The position numbers were made by a program, and so were the translations under genes. From contig NC_067196.1 of assembly GCF_000699445.3 (NCBI RefSeq), positions 45,289,806 to 45,353,805 on the forward strand: a stretch of DNA of 64,000 bases, given 5' to 3'. Below are positions 50,061 through 61,819 of this stretch, piece by piece; positions within the stretch are counted from its first letter, which is position 1, and the number at the start of each line of letters is the position of its first letter. This DNA comes from Schistosoma haematobium (taxonomy: Eukaryota > Platyhelminthes > Trematoda > Strigeidida > Schistosomatidae). Under the pieces are notes generated by a model. It did not search any database and was not told the origin of the DNA. It saw only the letters and a list, made by a program, of their open reading frames with translations.

Positions 50061-50980
50061 GGTATAAGTGATGAGCGATTCCGACATAAAAATCAGCGTC
50101 GACCAGATGTAACAAGTAGCGTTCAGTCGACAAGATATATCAGTAATTTATAAAAATAAGTCATAAATTTATTTCACTTTGACATCCTGTTTAATGCTAA
50201 CATGTGACCTCAAAAAATCATAATGACAGGCAGATGAACATATGGGTAAACCTAAAATCTGAATTACAGACATAACAATCTTTTTGATAAATTTATAACA
50301 GTACAGAATACTTGTAAATACAGAGGAAGCAACCAACGGAAATGCAATAAAATTGTCATTAGTGGATTTGAAAAAAGAAAACTTTTTTCCATCTGATCAG
50401 TAATGGTTGATGTTTTATTAGTAAAACAGAGTGAATAGGTTAATAAAAGTCGAATTCTATTAAACTAACCTAAAATCTATTATACATGTCCTTAGCATGT
50501 TGAAAAATACTTATTTTCAGCGTTAACCGAAAAAAAAACAGGATCTCAAATGCTACACAACCATTCTGTGCATTATAGCTGATTTTAACAGTATATCACT
50601 TTAAATTAGATCCAACTTGATTAATTAATCATATATATGGGGAAGAAAACTATTTGATAGTCGATTATTAAACTCATAAATAGTTAACTATTCTAATTAT
50701 ATTGTATGATCATTTGGTCATTTCACTTTGAATTTAACGTTAAACTAGTCAATAGTACTTAAACACTTTTATAAGTAGATAATGAAGATTTCAATGAACA
50801 TACACATTATCATAGTATTAAATCGTAAATTGTGAATTTTCAAAGTTATATCAATACTTGTCAAAAGTTAGAAATCAATAATAGAATATTCAGATATGGA
50901 TAAAATTTCTACATTAAAATTAACGTAAAATTTACAGTGCTGTGATCATAATATATTTAAGCATTGAGATTTTTAGTTCA

Positions 50981-51390
50981 AGTGGAGGATTATTGTTCTC
51001 TGAGTTGGATGGTTTGGTCATGGAGTTCTCATTGTTTTTTTGAACAACATCATCAGCACAAATTTCAGTTAGAAGTGAAGTATTTGAATTTCTACACATA
51101 TGGCACGCAGTTTGTCTTGTTGACCTTGATGTTGATTTGTTATTGTTGACCTAAAACCTGTCATTGTTGAATCCTTTTGAAGATACAACCAAAACAAAGA
51201 ACTAAACATTAATAGGTTAGAGGCCAACAATAACCAATCAACATCAAGGTCAACAGGACAAACTGCGTGCCATATGTGTAGAAAGTCGAACACTTCACTT
51301 CCAACTGAAATTTGTGCTGATGATGTTATTCAGAAGAACGATGAAAGCTCCACAACCAAACCATCCAGCTTGGAGAAAAAAACTCCATCG
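50981..51390. repeat. Long Penelope-derived inverted repeat (arms about 170 bp)
   Basis: The arms 50981-51152 and 51221-51390 are inverted copies around a 68-bp centre. Read outward, the right arm encodes, with minor damage, RSTGQTACHMCRKSNTSLPT, ICADDVIQKNDESSTTKPSS and then EKKTPS. This is the region downstream of the GIY-YIG fragment at 47.3 kb, so two 3' ends of a Penelope-like element are fused 5' to 5'. Confidence 0.78.
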
Positions 51391-51739
51391 AAATAATTAA
51401 GTATATTTATTTGCACATTTCTGTCAATTTCAATAATTATTTCTAATGTACATGAAAGTAAAACGTTACCCATTCATTTTATCATAATAATTATCATTAG
51501 GTGTTAAGTAAATAAACCATTATTTGAAACAAAAATGAAACACAAAACATTTTTTTAATTGTTAAGTGTTTGAGTAACACATTTTTAATTATACAGTAAG
51601 ATTAGTAAGTGTACATTAAATAGCTTCTCATATTAGAGGAAAACATAAAGTAATAAAAGTGCCGATATACAATAAATAATGATCATTGGAATAAATGGAG
51701 AACTCACAAAAAGAGTGAAATTTTCTTGTAAGACTATTT

Positions 51740-52060
51740 GTTTTTCACTTGGTATTGTTTTACTTGAATCTTCCTATTGATGTTTAGGACTCTAATTAAT
51801 CAGTCTCTTATAAGCATATGTACATACTGTGCGTTTTGCTTTGATATTGCCTTAATTCACAAGTTTTTTGTAAGCAAAGATGGATAGTGGCTAGCAGTGG
51901 AATCTATGACACGTGTTTCGTCTTATTTGGGACTCGTCAGATGGATGTATCTGTGTCCCAGAGTTGATGTTCACTCCGGGACACAAATCCAGTACTGTTC
52001 GCTTCAAAAGCCATCGCGTTATCAACTTAGCTACTGAGCCTTGGTAGCCACTTGCTTGTG
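51740..52060 (-). mobile_element. Sm-alpha-type SINE with hammerhead
   Basis: Minus-oriented with head near 52040 (CTACTGAGCC on plus), box-B-like GACACAAATCC (degraded), linker, hammerhead (51946-51902), GATGGATAGTGGCTAGCAG on plus, and the long 3' region shared with 24371-24520. Confidence 0.85.
51902..51946 (-). ncRNA. Hammerhead ribozyme (Sm-alpha type), probably weakened
   Basis: Core CTGACGA, GAAA and GTC triplet (ending 51908) are intact, and stem III ACACGTGT is perfect. Stem I has one mismatch (ATCCAT with ATAGAT), and stem II keeps three pairs (GTC/GAC). Confidence 0.75.
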
Positions 52061-52195
52061 CATTGTGGTGAAATTTAAATTCACTTAGTATTGTGTTACT
52101 TGGATCTTCCCATTGATTTTTAGGACTACAATTGATCAGTCTCTTATGTCCTGGATTCCCCTACTAGCCACTATCCATCTTTGCTTCTAAAACTA
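52061..52195. mobile_element. Sm-alpha-type partial copies in opposite orientation
   Basis: A second minus-oriented 3' region (52061-52145, with TTCACTTAGTATTGTGTTAC) abuts a plus-oriented 3' fragment that starts GTCCTGGATTCCCC at 52147, at the predicted ribozyme cleavage point, and ends CACTATCCATCTTTGCTT. Confidence 0.7.
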
Positions 52196-53969
52196 TTTGT
52201 TATGCATAAATTTGAATTTTGAATTTTCTTGTTTTTGATAATCCGGAGACTAAGTGATCAATTTATGTTGACAAATATGAATTAGAAGTGGATGCCTTAA
52301 TATTACTGTAGAAGTTATTTTGTTGTTGGTATCGATATCTTTCTTAGAAATAGTACACTTAGTGCTTTTTCACAATTAATTAAAATTAAAACATGATAAC
52401 AGACAAAATAAGTTAAGTTATAAAAATTAACATAATGTTTCCGTTATCTGAGTAATATATTACGGAGTTTGAACGTGACTATTTCCCGTAAATGAACCAA
52501 GAATATTTCCAAAACAAATAGTTTATTTATTTAATGAGGGACTTAAGGGTTATAAACCTACTGGAATATTCAAAGGCAATTTCTTAGCTGAACATTATTA
52601 TTTGATTATCGGTTAATAGAAAATTCCAAAGTTTGAATTATTTTCATTTCATTCATTTTGGATACAGAAAGAAAAAGACAAAAAAATAAAGCAATGAATT
52701 TTAACAATCCTTTTAATTGGAAAAAATTGGCAAAGTATGCTAAAAGATGTCTTTATAACTGTGAATAATAGCTACTGATCTTTGAATGAGGTGATTTAAG
52801 GCACGGTAATTCAATAGCATATTTCAGCAGTATACTGTATACGAAGTGATTGACTGTTTCGATTGCATTTACTGTGCACAAAATCTAATTCGATTTACTA
52901 TTGGTATTTCAGGATATCAAAAAAATGGACAAAAATATACTAAATACTATGCTTCCTCGATTTAACTAAAATACATGAACTGTTTACAAGTTAAATTTAA
53001 TTATGATGCTATGTTTAATGGAATTCCAGCTATACGAGCTTGGTAATCCTAATCAATTGTGTCAACTTTTTGAAACTATACTTGATACCTAAAGAAATAC
53101 AACAACATTTACATCCCAGTTAAATGATGTGCTATATCTGTCGATGGATATCATACGATTTTGTGCTATACTCGTCATTTCAACATTTATGTCTTTGTGA
53201 TCTTGTGTTATAAATTCGCAATTTCTTAAGACTCCATCACATTATATTGTGCGAACGTTCATTTAATTATTTCTAACAGTAATTATCAACGTTATTTCAA
53301 GCATCAAAAGCTACCCCATTTAAATTATCCGCGATCCAAGGTGACTCTCAGAAAGACGTGTTTACCACTATATATCTATCACCTTTTGGTTAAAATCTTT
53401 TCAAAATAGCTAAAACATTTATTGATGAATACCAGTAGGAAATAGTTTCTGGCACAAATTGGAGTTAATCGATTTAACAAAATCAAAATTAGCCAGCCCT
53501 CGTAAAAGGTTTTACAATACCTTAGAACACTGACAATCCATGTTGAACAAATGATCTTCAGCTCTCATTTTTAATATTAAACTGTGGACTAATAATTTAT
53601 TGGTTTATTACTATTTTTTAAATATCATGTCCAGATGTCCTCGAGTTCATTCGTGTATATCGTCATTAATTTACATTACTGATCAATATTAAGCTAAAGT
53701 GAATTAACTATTATTTTCTTGTTGAATTTCATCAGTTATCTTAATATCAATTCATAGTGATTATAAACTAATTGCTACAATCAAATAATAAAAAATAATA
53801 ATAACTTCAAACAAACTCAGTTAATAATTCAATCATAAATAGATTGTCCAAATAATGTTTCATTTCATAATTTTTTGACATTTATTAATAATTAAAAAAA
53901 TAACAGTTGTATTGTTTAAATTAATCAATTTAAAAATAAAATCCATGACCTTGAAAATAAATATAGGAC
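52196..53969. other. AT-rich DNA, no gene seen
   Basis: No coding sequence or repeat family was recognised. Confidence 0.5.
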
Positions 53970-54045
53970 AGGATTCAACTGCACGAAGAAAGACTTAACA
54001 TACATGACAATGATCACTACCCAGTGATCAATCAATTCTCAATTA
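53970..54045 (+). mobile_element. Tail fragment of the third SINE family
   Basis: CATGACAATGATCACTACCC and AGTGATCAATCAATT match the end of the composite at 35780-35815. Only the tail is present. Confidence 0.6.
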
Positions 54046-56261
54046 ATTCTATTTTATAAATAACTTGATGAATGACTGAATATGCATATATTCAGTTATA
54101 TATATATACTAAATGTCTATATTATATACGTTTATGCTTCTTTAAAGAATTAAATATTTTGTTTGTTATCATTTATTCTTTGTAGTCCTATGATAGTAAA
54201 CATTTAAGTCTATTCTATGAAATATTATTGATTTATTGTACAAGTTCATTGTTAATATAAAGAATAACATACATCTATAATGCTTTGACACATATCACTA
54301 CATATATTGTTGACAATTTTATATGTTTTATCCATATTAGAATCTCAGTTTTTCGTAGGAAATAATGATAAACATAACAATAGTTAATGTAAACGTTTTA
54401 TTAGAACTATTCTATAGAGTGATTGATTGAAAGTTATTGAGAAATATGAAAATGAAAAACAAATACTAGAACCTTATAATTTTTGATATTGTATGACATT
54501 AGAAAATAAATGTGTTTGAGATATTGAGATGAAAAAGAATTCATATTCTTTGATGTCAATAAAGAATTAGTAATATAACTGAGTATAAAACACATAATGA
54601 TGGTGTGAATCTTAATCAGATGATCAATGGTGTTATGCTATAATTCATATGTATAGTGTTATGCACAAAAGATTCATAAACTCATCTTGTAATGATAAAG
54701 CGTTTTGTTCTTAGAATAAACCTGCAAAATTTATAGGTTTTGGTTTTTTTAAAAAAAGTAATTTTTCAAGAAGATTTATCTTTGTTAACTAAAAGAATTA
54801 AGATAATCTTATGATAGATTTGCAAATAAAGTTGAAATATTCGCTGGTACTTACTTGAAACGAATTATTACAGAGATATTGTAATTTATACATAACAGTT
54901 AACTGATCTTATGTAATTAGTCTTATGAAACGTTAGTAAGATCTCAGTTATTTGGTTTATTGAGATACTTTTTATACTTCCAATTTTGTCGATATGACAT
55001 TACAATAAGTAAAACACATCATTGAGCACTAGAAGATATTTATAAAACACTGAGAAAAAACCTGGTACTTCAATAAATGTTGACAGAATAATTTGACTTT
55101 TCAAGATTTGTTAATAACATAATGAAAAGTATTTTTAATCACAATGACTACAGATGGGAGTTAAATTCTTAAACCATGTTAAGCTTTCTTATAAATCCAA
55201 AAGAATTTTTGGGTTTTTTAAATACTTGTATTTACGGAATTACTTAAAGTACTTGTATTTTCGTCACTTTATGCCACTTTGGTAAAAAAAAAAAAACAAG
55301 TGTGGTACAATAAACCTTTTTTTGTCTTTTAGTTTTTTATATTACAAGATACCATATTGTTCGAAAATGAGTTTCAGTAGAATTCCAATAATAGTTGACA
55401 GTTTCGTTTATCAAATTATATTTTATTGTTTTGTATGTATTAATACATTGACTGTAAACAATATACTTTTCATTATAGTTAGTTTCCTTTTAACATTTTC
55501 TATCTAGATTATATACATAATCAAATTTATTCTTAATGTCATGTAACAGAAAGCTATACACGTTTTTCATTCAACTATTTTATTGAATGTCTATCACGAT
55601 TACATTTCCGATAACATTTTCTGTCTCATTGGTATTATTCGGAAATGTTAGGTGGAGAAAAATACCGCTATGTATAAGTGAATTACATATATTCAATTGT
55701 AAACTGTTGTTCTTGTCTAGACAAAAATTATTCTCAAATGAATATCGATTAATCTAGACAAGATATATAGATGAATAAGAGAAATGGAAAAAAGTATAAA
55801 AAAAATTAGACATGAACTTAAACTTATCATGTTTGCTTGTTCTGCTAGTAACTATTTCATTTTATATTATCTACGTGGGCTTATTTGACTGTGGATTATG
55901 TAAACACAATCAAAAATAGAAAACCTACGAATTAAATTATTAAAAGCATTGTAACTATTTGATACTGTTGATAAAAATAACCACAAAGAGTTTCGATTTT
56001 TTTCTGGTCTTAAAAATATCATACATCCATAGTGATTTAATTAATTCAGTAGTATAGTATTTTAAAGGTAATAAAACTTGATATAACTTGAAATAACATA
56101 AATTATTTTACTAAAACTTATTGGCTAAAATTAGTTACATTTTTAGCGTACTTCTTATTCAGTAAAATATTCTTTGTATCAAATTAACGTGAACTATGTT
56201 CAGCATAACATTGAACAAATGATTTTGTTTTATAATTCTGGGCACTTTTTAAATATGTAAC
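54046..56261. other. AT-rich DNA, no gene seen
   Basis: No recognisable coding sequence; a 61-codon open stretch at 55322-55507 (plus) is low-complexity and unsupported. Confidence 0.5.
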
Positions 56262-56300
56262 TTTAGTGTAATTATTAATCAAGTTGGTATACAAATCAAT

Positions 56301-56727
56301 ATATAAATGAGTCGATTGAAGCTAGACCACATTGGAAAACCTGTAATCACTGGACGGCCGTTTCGTCCTATTGTCAGACTCCTCAGTAGTGCACATCCAT
56401 GATCCCGCCTTGCGTGATTCGAACCCAGGACTGATCAGTCTCGCGCGTGAGCGCTTAACCATTAGACCACTGAGCCGGCATCCAGAAATGTTAATGTTTA
56501 AATCAGTGGTCTTGAGGTTAAGTGTTCGCGCGCGAGACCGTTAGGTCCTGGGTTCGAATCTCGCGATGCAGGATCATGGATGCGCACTGCTGAGGAGTCT
56601 CATACTATGAAGAAACGGACGTCAAATGTTTTCAGGTTTTCCATGGTGATCAAGCTTCAACTGACTCATGAATACAACAATTAAATTAGTATAATATCCC
56701 CAAAACCTCTCTCTGAATATAAATGAG
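56301..56727. mobile_element. SINE family B inverted pair inserted into an older repeat, 11-bp TSD
   Basis: The duplication ATATAAATGAG (56301-56311 and 56717-56727) bounds two arms. The left arm is minus-oriented (56312 to about 56500: 3' part, hammerhead, GATTCGAACCC, CGCGCGTGAGCGC, CCACTGAGCCGGC). The right arm is plus-oriented (about 56503-56715: GTTCGCGCGCGAGACCG, GGGTTCGAATC, hammerhead region, and 3' end). The left ribozyme (56392-56347) keeps CTGAGGA, GAAA and GTC, with a mismatch next to the core in stem I. The right one has lost stem II. Confidence 0.82.
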
Positions 56728-56830
56728 TGTATTTTTTGCAAGGGTCGTCATGTTTTGGAGTGGATAAATCTCGACTTGTACTAGTCTTTTGTATTCTTAT
56801 TTCGCGTTGTGGATATCCTATTAGTCACAT

Positions 56831-58057
56831 TTTTATCAAGTAAAATGAATATGGCAACGCGTATATAAATATTACTCAGATTGTGTTTATAATAAAAAAA
56901 TATCTTAATTTTAATTACGAAGGGATGTTTTTGAAGAGGTAACTGAATGATATCAATAATACTTAGCTTATTACTGATAATTCAATAGTTTTGATGAATC
57001 TGATCATAAAACTGTTTACTTCCTAAAACAATAAAACTAATCTGACTGATTATTTTTATCGTTATTAATGCATAGTAGAACATGAAACATTCAACCAAGA
57101 TAAGACTTTTTCGCCAAATTGAACATATTAATTTATATGGTGACTTATTGAAGAACTGGTCATTGTTAACACTAGGTAATTTAAAATTATGAACATCCAT
57201 TGTCAGCTGTGAACACACTCAGGATCCAACGTCAATTTTAATTTCCAAATATTATCTGTTTAAGATCTATTTTATGGTGTAAACTATCAAGAGACTATAA
57301 ACAATGAACTAATTTTAAAACTAATCGATAAAAAACATAACTATTTAGTAATTACTTCTGTCTTCAGAAACAAACAAAACATAACCAAGTATTTTCTTTT
57401 GAACATATCGAGGTAACTGTAACATTTCAATATATTCTTAATTGTTTTGTTTAATTAATTATATGTTCAGCAAGATTATTTATTCACACTTCTACTGTTT
57501 TCATAATGCAAATAAATACAAACAAATCAACGATTTTATATATCCATATAGTGTGTACTGATTTTGTAAAATGAAAGTAGAATGAATTAAAAACGTAAGT
57601 GGATTAAATTATACGTTTTTTCTATCTAGTTTAATGAAAGTACGTAGGATTTGTTCCTTTTCAAAAAACATTATCTGGTGAAACAACTGATAGAGAATTA
57701 ACCCCCCCCTCTCTCTCTTTTCTGTCTTTTACATTATCACAGTTTATTTGTTTCTTCGTTTCTTTTTTACTTCTTTCATAGTTTTTAAATGTTCATTTAG
57801 AGAAAACTCATAGAAGAAATAATTTAGAGAACATAGTAAAATCAATTTAAAATACTATTAGTTATAATTTACGTTTCATTTTAATGGTAAAGATAATTGT
57901 ATGAAAATTGATATGGCGTCTAAAAAAAGTATCCAATGTTCAAGGTAAACTGAACATTATCTTTTTATTTCTCGATTAATTATAACTAATAATAATAATG
58001 GTTATATGGATTGGTAAATATACTTCTGTGATGTGGGCTACTTATTTCCACTTAAGT
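56831..58057. other. AT-rich DNA, no gene seen
   Basis: No coding sequence was recognised. A 78-codon minus-strand open stretch (57218-56982) has no domain. Confidence 0.5.
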
Positions 58058-58259
58058 AGTATATAACGATAACTCCGCCTGGAGTCCCTCCGTGGGCTAC
58101 TGCCGATCCCAATCCCGGATAAAGGAGGAGGGTTGGGCATAGGGTTAACGACCACATCCCGTAGAAAACAGACTCGCCAAAAATATTTAACCGAAAAAAA
58201 ATAATTCAAACCTTTTAAACTCTGCCCTGGAAGTCAGAAGGTCTTCATTTAGAAGAACT

Positions 58260-59108
58260 ATGACGCCTCATGATGAAAGCCGAATTCCTTCGGAAGTTAC
58301 GAGGCCGATGTCCCTTCTGAAAACCAGAGCGACCATTTATTTAGATACATGGAATGTTCGTACAATGTGGGACACCGTGAGAGCCTTCCAATTTGCTACA
58401 AAAATGAGGAGATACAACCTGGAGGTGCTTGGGATCGGTGAAACACATTGGACGCAAGTTGGACAACACCGAATAACTTCAGCAGAGCTTCTGTTATACT
58501 CCGGCCATCAAGAAGAAAATGTCCCACATACACAAGGAGTTGCATTGATGCTGTCCAAACAAGCTCAAAAGGCACTTATAGGATGGGAAGCTCATGGACC
58601 AAGGATCATCAAAGCCTCCTTCAAAACAAAGAAAGAGGGCATTTCAATGAACATCATCCAATGCTATGCGCCTACCAACGATTACAATGAAGACGCTAAA
58701 GATCAATTCTACAATAGGCTGTATTCAATCATCGAGAAGTGTCCAACAAAGGACCTGACCATTCTGATGGGAGATTTAAATGCCAAGGTTGGAACGGACA
58801 ACACTGGATATGAAGACATCATGGGACGACATGGACTGAGTGAAAGGAACGAAAATGGTGAGAGATTTGCAAACCTATGTGCCTTCAATAAACTGGTCAT
58901 GGGCGGCACCATATTCCCACATAAACGCATACACAAAACCAAATGGACTTCACCGGATCACACCACACAAAACCAAATCGACCATATTTGCATCAACAAA
59001 ACGTTCAGGAAGACTATAGAGGACGTGAGAACCAAGAGAGGAGCTGATATAGCATCAGATCATCACTTTCTGGTCGGCAAGATGAAATTGAAACTCAAGA
59101 AACACTAG
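58260..59108 (+). pseudogene. RTE apurinic-like endonuclease domain, ended by a premature TAG
   Basis: This 282-codon part begins at ATG 58260 and is an APE-type endonuclease, which nicks target DNA to start reverse transcription. Motifs in order: TWNVRTM, LGIGETHW with the catalytic Glu, QCYAPTND, GDLNAK with the catalytic Asp, NQIDHI, and ASDHHFLV with the final Asp-His pair. All catalytic positions look intact. The TAG at 59106-59108 is in the same frame as the RT that follows at 59112, so this is a single polyprotein frame broken by one base change. From the family I expect Trp (TGG) there. Confidence 0.92.
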
Positions 59109-59111
59109 ACA

Positions 59112-60797
59112 ATGGGGCAGACAATATCACAAAAGTTCAATACGGCCTTTCTTCAGGATACTGACAAACTCAACAAATTCAAGACAGTCCTCAGCAACAA
59201 GTTTCAGGCCTTTCATGATCTACTCAATGGAGAAGGAACTACTATGGAGAGCAACTGGAAGGGGATCAAAAAGGCAATCACTTCAACATGTCATGAGGTC
59301 CTGGGTCACAAGAAGCACCATCACAAGGAATGGATCACAGTTAATACACTGGATAAGATTCTAGAAAGGAGGAATAAGAAGGCAGCGATCAATACCAGTC
59401 GAACAAGAGCAGAAAAAGCCAAGGCACAAGCTGAATACACGGAAATAAACAAACAAGTGAAGAGGAGCATCAGAACCGACAAAGGTAAATATGTGGAAGA
59501 TTTATCAACGACGGCGGAAAAGGCTGCAAGCGAAGGAAACATGAGACAATTGTATGACACGACAAAGAAACTCTCTGGAAATCGCCGCAAACCAGAACGA
59601 TCAGTGAAAAGCAAGGAAGGCGAGGTAATCATCAACATTGAAGAGCAACAAAACAGGTGGGTAGAACACTTCAAAGAACTGTTGAATCGACCAGCTCCAC
59701 TGAACCCACCCAACATCGAAGCAGCACCCACGGACCTCCCAATCAATGTTGGCCCACCAACAATTGAAGAAATCAGCATGGCCATCAGACAAATCAAGAG
59801 TGTCAAAGCAGCAGGACCAGACAACATTCCAGCAGAGGCAGTAAAAGCAGACGTACCGGCAACTGCAAGGATACTCCACATTCTCTTCAATAAGATTTGG
59901 GATGAGGAACAAGTACCAAGAGACTGGAAAGAGGGACTCTTGATCAAAATACCGAAGAAAGGTGATCTCAACAACTGTGATAACTACAGAAGCATCACTA
60001 TTCTCTCAATACCGGGAAAAGTCTTCAACAGGGTATTGTTAAACAGGATGAAGGACTGCGTAGACGTCCAACTTCGTGACCAACAGGCAGGATTCCGTAA
60101 GGATAGATCGTGTACAGACCAAATCGCAACTCTACGGATCATTGTGGAACAATCAACTGAATGGAATTCATCACTCTACATCAACTTCATTGACTACGAA
60201 AAAGCATTTGATAGCGTGGACAGGACAACACTATGGAAACTTCGACACTACGGTGTGCCCCAGAAGATAGCCAAGGTCATACGGAATTCCTATGATGGAT
60301 TACACTGCAAAATCGTGCATGGAGGACAGTTGACAAAGTCGTTCGAAGTGAAGACCGGTGTTAGGCAAGGTTGCTTACTCTCACCCTTTCACTTTCTCCT
60401 GGTGATCGACTGGATCATGGAGATGTCAACATCTGAAGGGAAGCACGGGATACAGTGGACAGACAGGATACAGCTGGACGACCTAAACTTCACAGATGAT
60501 CTGGCCCTTCTATCCCAAACGCAACAACAAATGCAGGAGAAGACGAACAGTGTGGCAGCAGCCTCAGCAACAGTGGGTCTCAATATACACAACAAGAAAA
60601 GCAAGATTCTCCGATACAACACAGCATGCACTAATCCAGTCACAATTGACGGAGACGATTTGGAAGATGTAAAAACTTTTACATATCTGGGCAGCATCAT
60701 TGATGAACATGGTGGGTCTGATGCAGATGTGAAGGCGAGGATCGGCAAAGCAAGAGCAGTATATTTACAACTGAAGAACATCTGGAACTCAAAGTAA
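59112..60797 (+). pseudogene. RTE reverse transcriptase domain
   Basis: In the same frame as the endonuclease, 561 codons encode a basic linker, then the RT: DWKEGLLIKIPKKGDLNNC, DQQAGFRKDRSCTDQIATLR, motif A FIDYEKAFDSV, motif B GVRQGCLLSPF, motif C FTDDLALL (family more often FADD), and VKTFTYLGSIIDEHGGSDAD. The two catalytic aspartates of motif C and the one in motif A are present. The frame ends at TAA 60795 only because of an inserted base or bases (about +4, net +1). The true protein continues in the next frame from about 60799. Confidence 0.93.
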
Positions 60798-60798
60798 C

Positions 60799-61278
60799 CG
60801 ACTGCAAGCCAACACCAAGGTCAGGATTTTCAATACAAATGTCAAGACAGTTCTACTGTATGGGGCGGAAACCTGGAGAACTACGAAAGTCATCATCCAG
60901 AAAATACAAGTGTTTATTAACAGTTGTCTACGCAAAATACTTCGAATCCGTTGGCCAGACACTATCAGCAACAACCTACTGTGGGAGAGAACAAACCAGA
61001 TCTCAGTGGGGGAAGAAATCAGGAAGAAGTGCTGGAAGTGGATAGGACACACATTGAGGAAGGCACCGAACTGCGTCACAAGACAAGCACTCACATAGAA
61101 TCCTCAAGGCCACTGGAGGAGAGGAATACCAAAGAACACATTACGCCGGGAAATGGAGATAGACGTGACAAAAATGAACAAGAATTGGATGGAACTAGAA
61201 GAGAAGGCCCAGGACAGAGTGGTTTGGAGAATGCTGGTCGGCGGTCTATGCTCCATTGGGAGTAACAGGCGTAAGTAA
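60799..61278 (+). pseudogene. RTE polyprotein C-terminal region after the frameshift
   Basis: In the +1 frame the protein resumes at [20 protein letters not shown], then [25 protein letters not shown], and [14 protein letters not shown]. It is broken by TAG at 61096-61098, where Trp is expected before NPQGHWRRG, and continues to [12 protein letters not shown]. The stop codon TAA lies inside the terminal GTAA repeat (61276). This C-terminal region is conserved in RTE proteins; its exact role is not established. Confidence 0.88.
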
Positions 61279-61296
61279 GTAAGTAAGTAAGTAAGT
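61271..61296 (+). repeat. (GTAA)n tail of the RTE element
   Basis: About six GTAA units form the 3' end. RTE elements commonly end in short tandem repeats instead of poly(A). The repeat also supplies the stop codon of the polyprotein frame. Confidence 0.93.
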
Positions 61297-61819
61297 ATAT
61301 AACGATAGTTAGGAATAGAATGTATTTCAGTAGGAGATTGGGAAGACAAGAACGGAAATGGAAGGCAATTAGTATGGAAATGCAGCAACAAGTGAAATGT
61401 GAGACGATTAACTGGTACTTGTAAAAGGTACAGTTAAGTTTAAGACAATTCATTGATAGTTTGCAGATTAAGTATTTATTGTATGATTATCAAATTTTGT
61501 TAACAGATTCTGTATTTGTTTTCCCAAATGTAATCAATTGTCCCCACTCATTTTCTTGTTCACTACACTCCTCGTATACAAATTATATGCATGTTTCATT
61601 CTTTTAATGACCGATTAATCAGTAATATATATATTTTTAAATAGATACATTTCTGTCTGTATTAATTTTGGATGCTAAACAACTAGGTTTCTCTATAACG
61701 TTACAATATGTCCAGTTGACCTTTTTATTTACGTATCTTAATCAGTACATATATGTTTAGATTGTCCTAAACGTGTTGAGTTAATATATCATATAATTTT
61801 GAGAATTTTCCATCCTAGA

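Larger units (their letters stand above)
58058..61307 (+). mobile_element. Nearly full-length RTE-clade non-LTR retrotransposon (SR2-like) with TSD
   Basis: The element proper is 58072-61296 (about 3.2 kb, the usual size for RTE). Direct repeats AGTATATAACGATA at 58058-58071 and 61294-61307 flank it; the first AGT can also belong to the 3' tail. It has a short GC-rich leader starting with a small hairpin (ACTCC/GGAGT, 58072-58085), one long reading frame for endonuclease and reverse transcriptase, almost no 3' untranslated region, and a (GTAA)n tail. This is the RTE plan; SR2 of S. mansoni is the relative I recall. Three lesions disable this copy: TAG at 59106, a +1 shift at about 60795, and TAG at 61096. 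Confidence 0.93.

Noticed and set aside
59321..59974. 217-codon minus-strand open frame
   Set aside because: It is the antisense of the RTE reverse transcriptase frame; Ser/Leu-rich composition and no domain.
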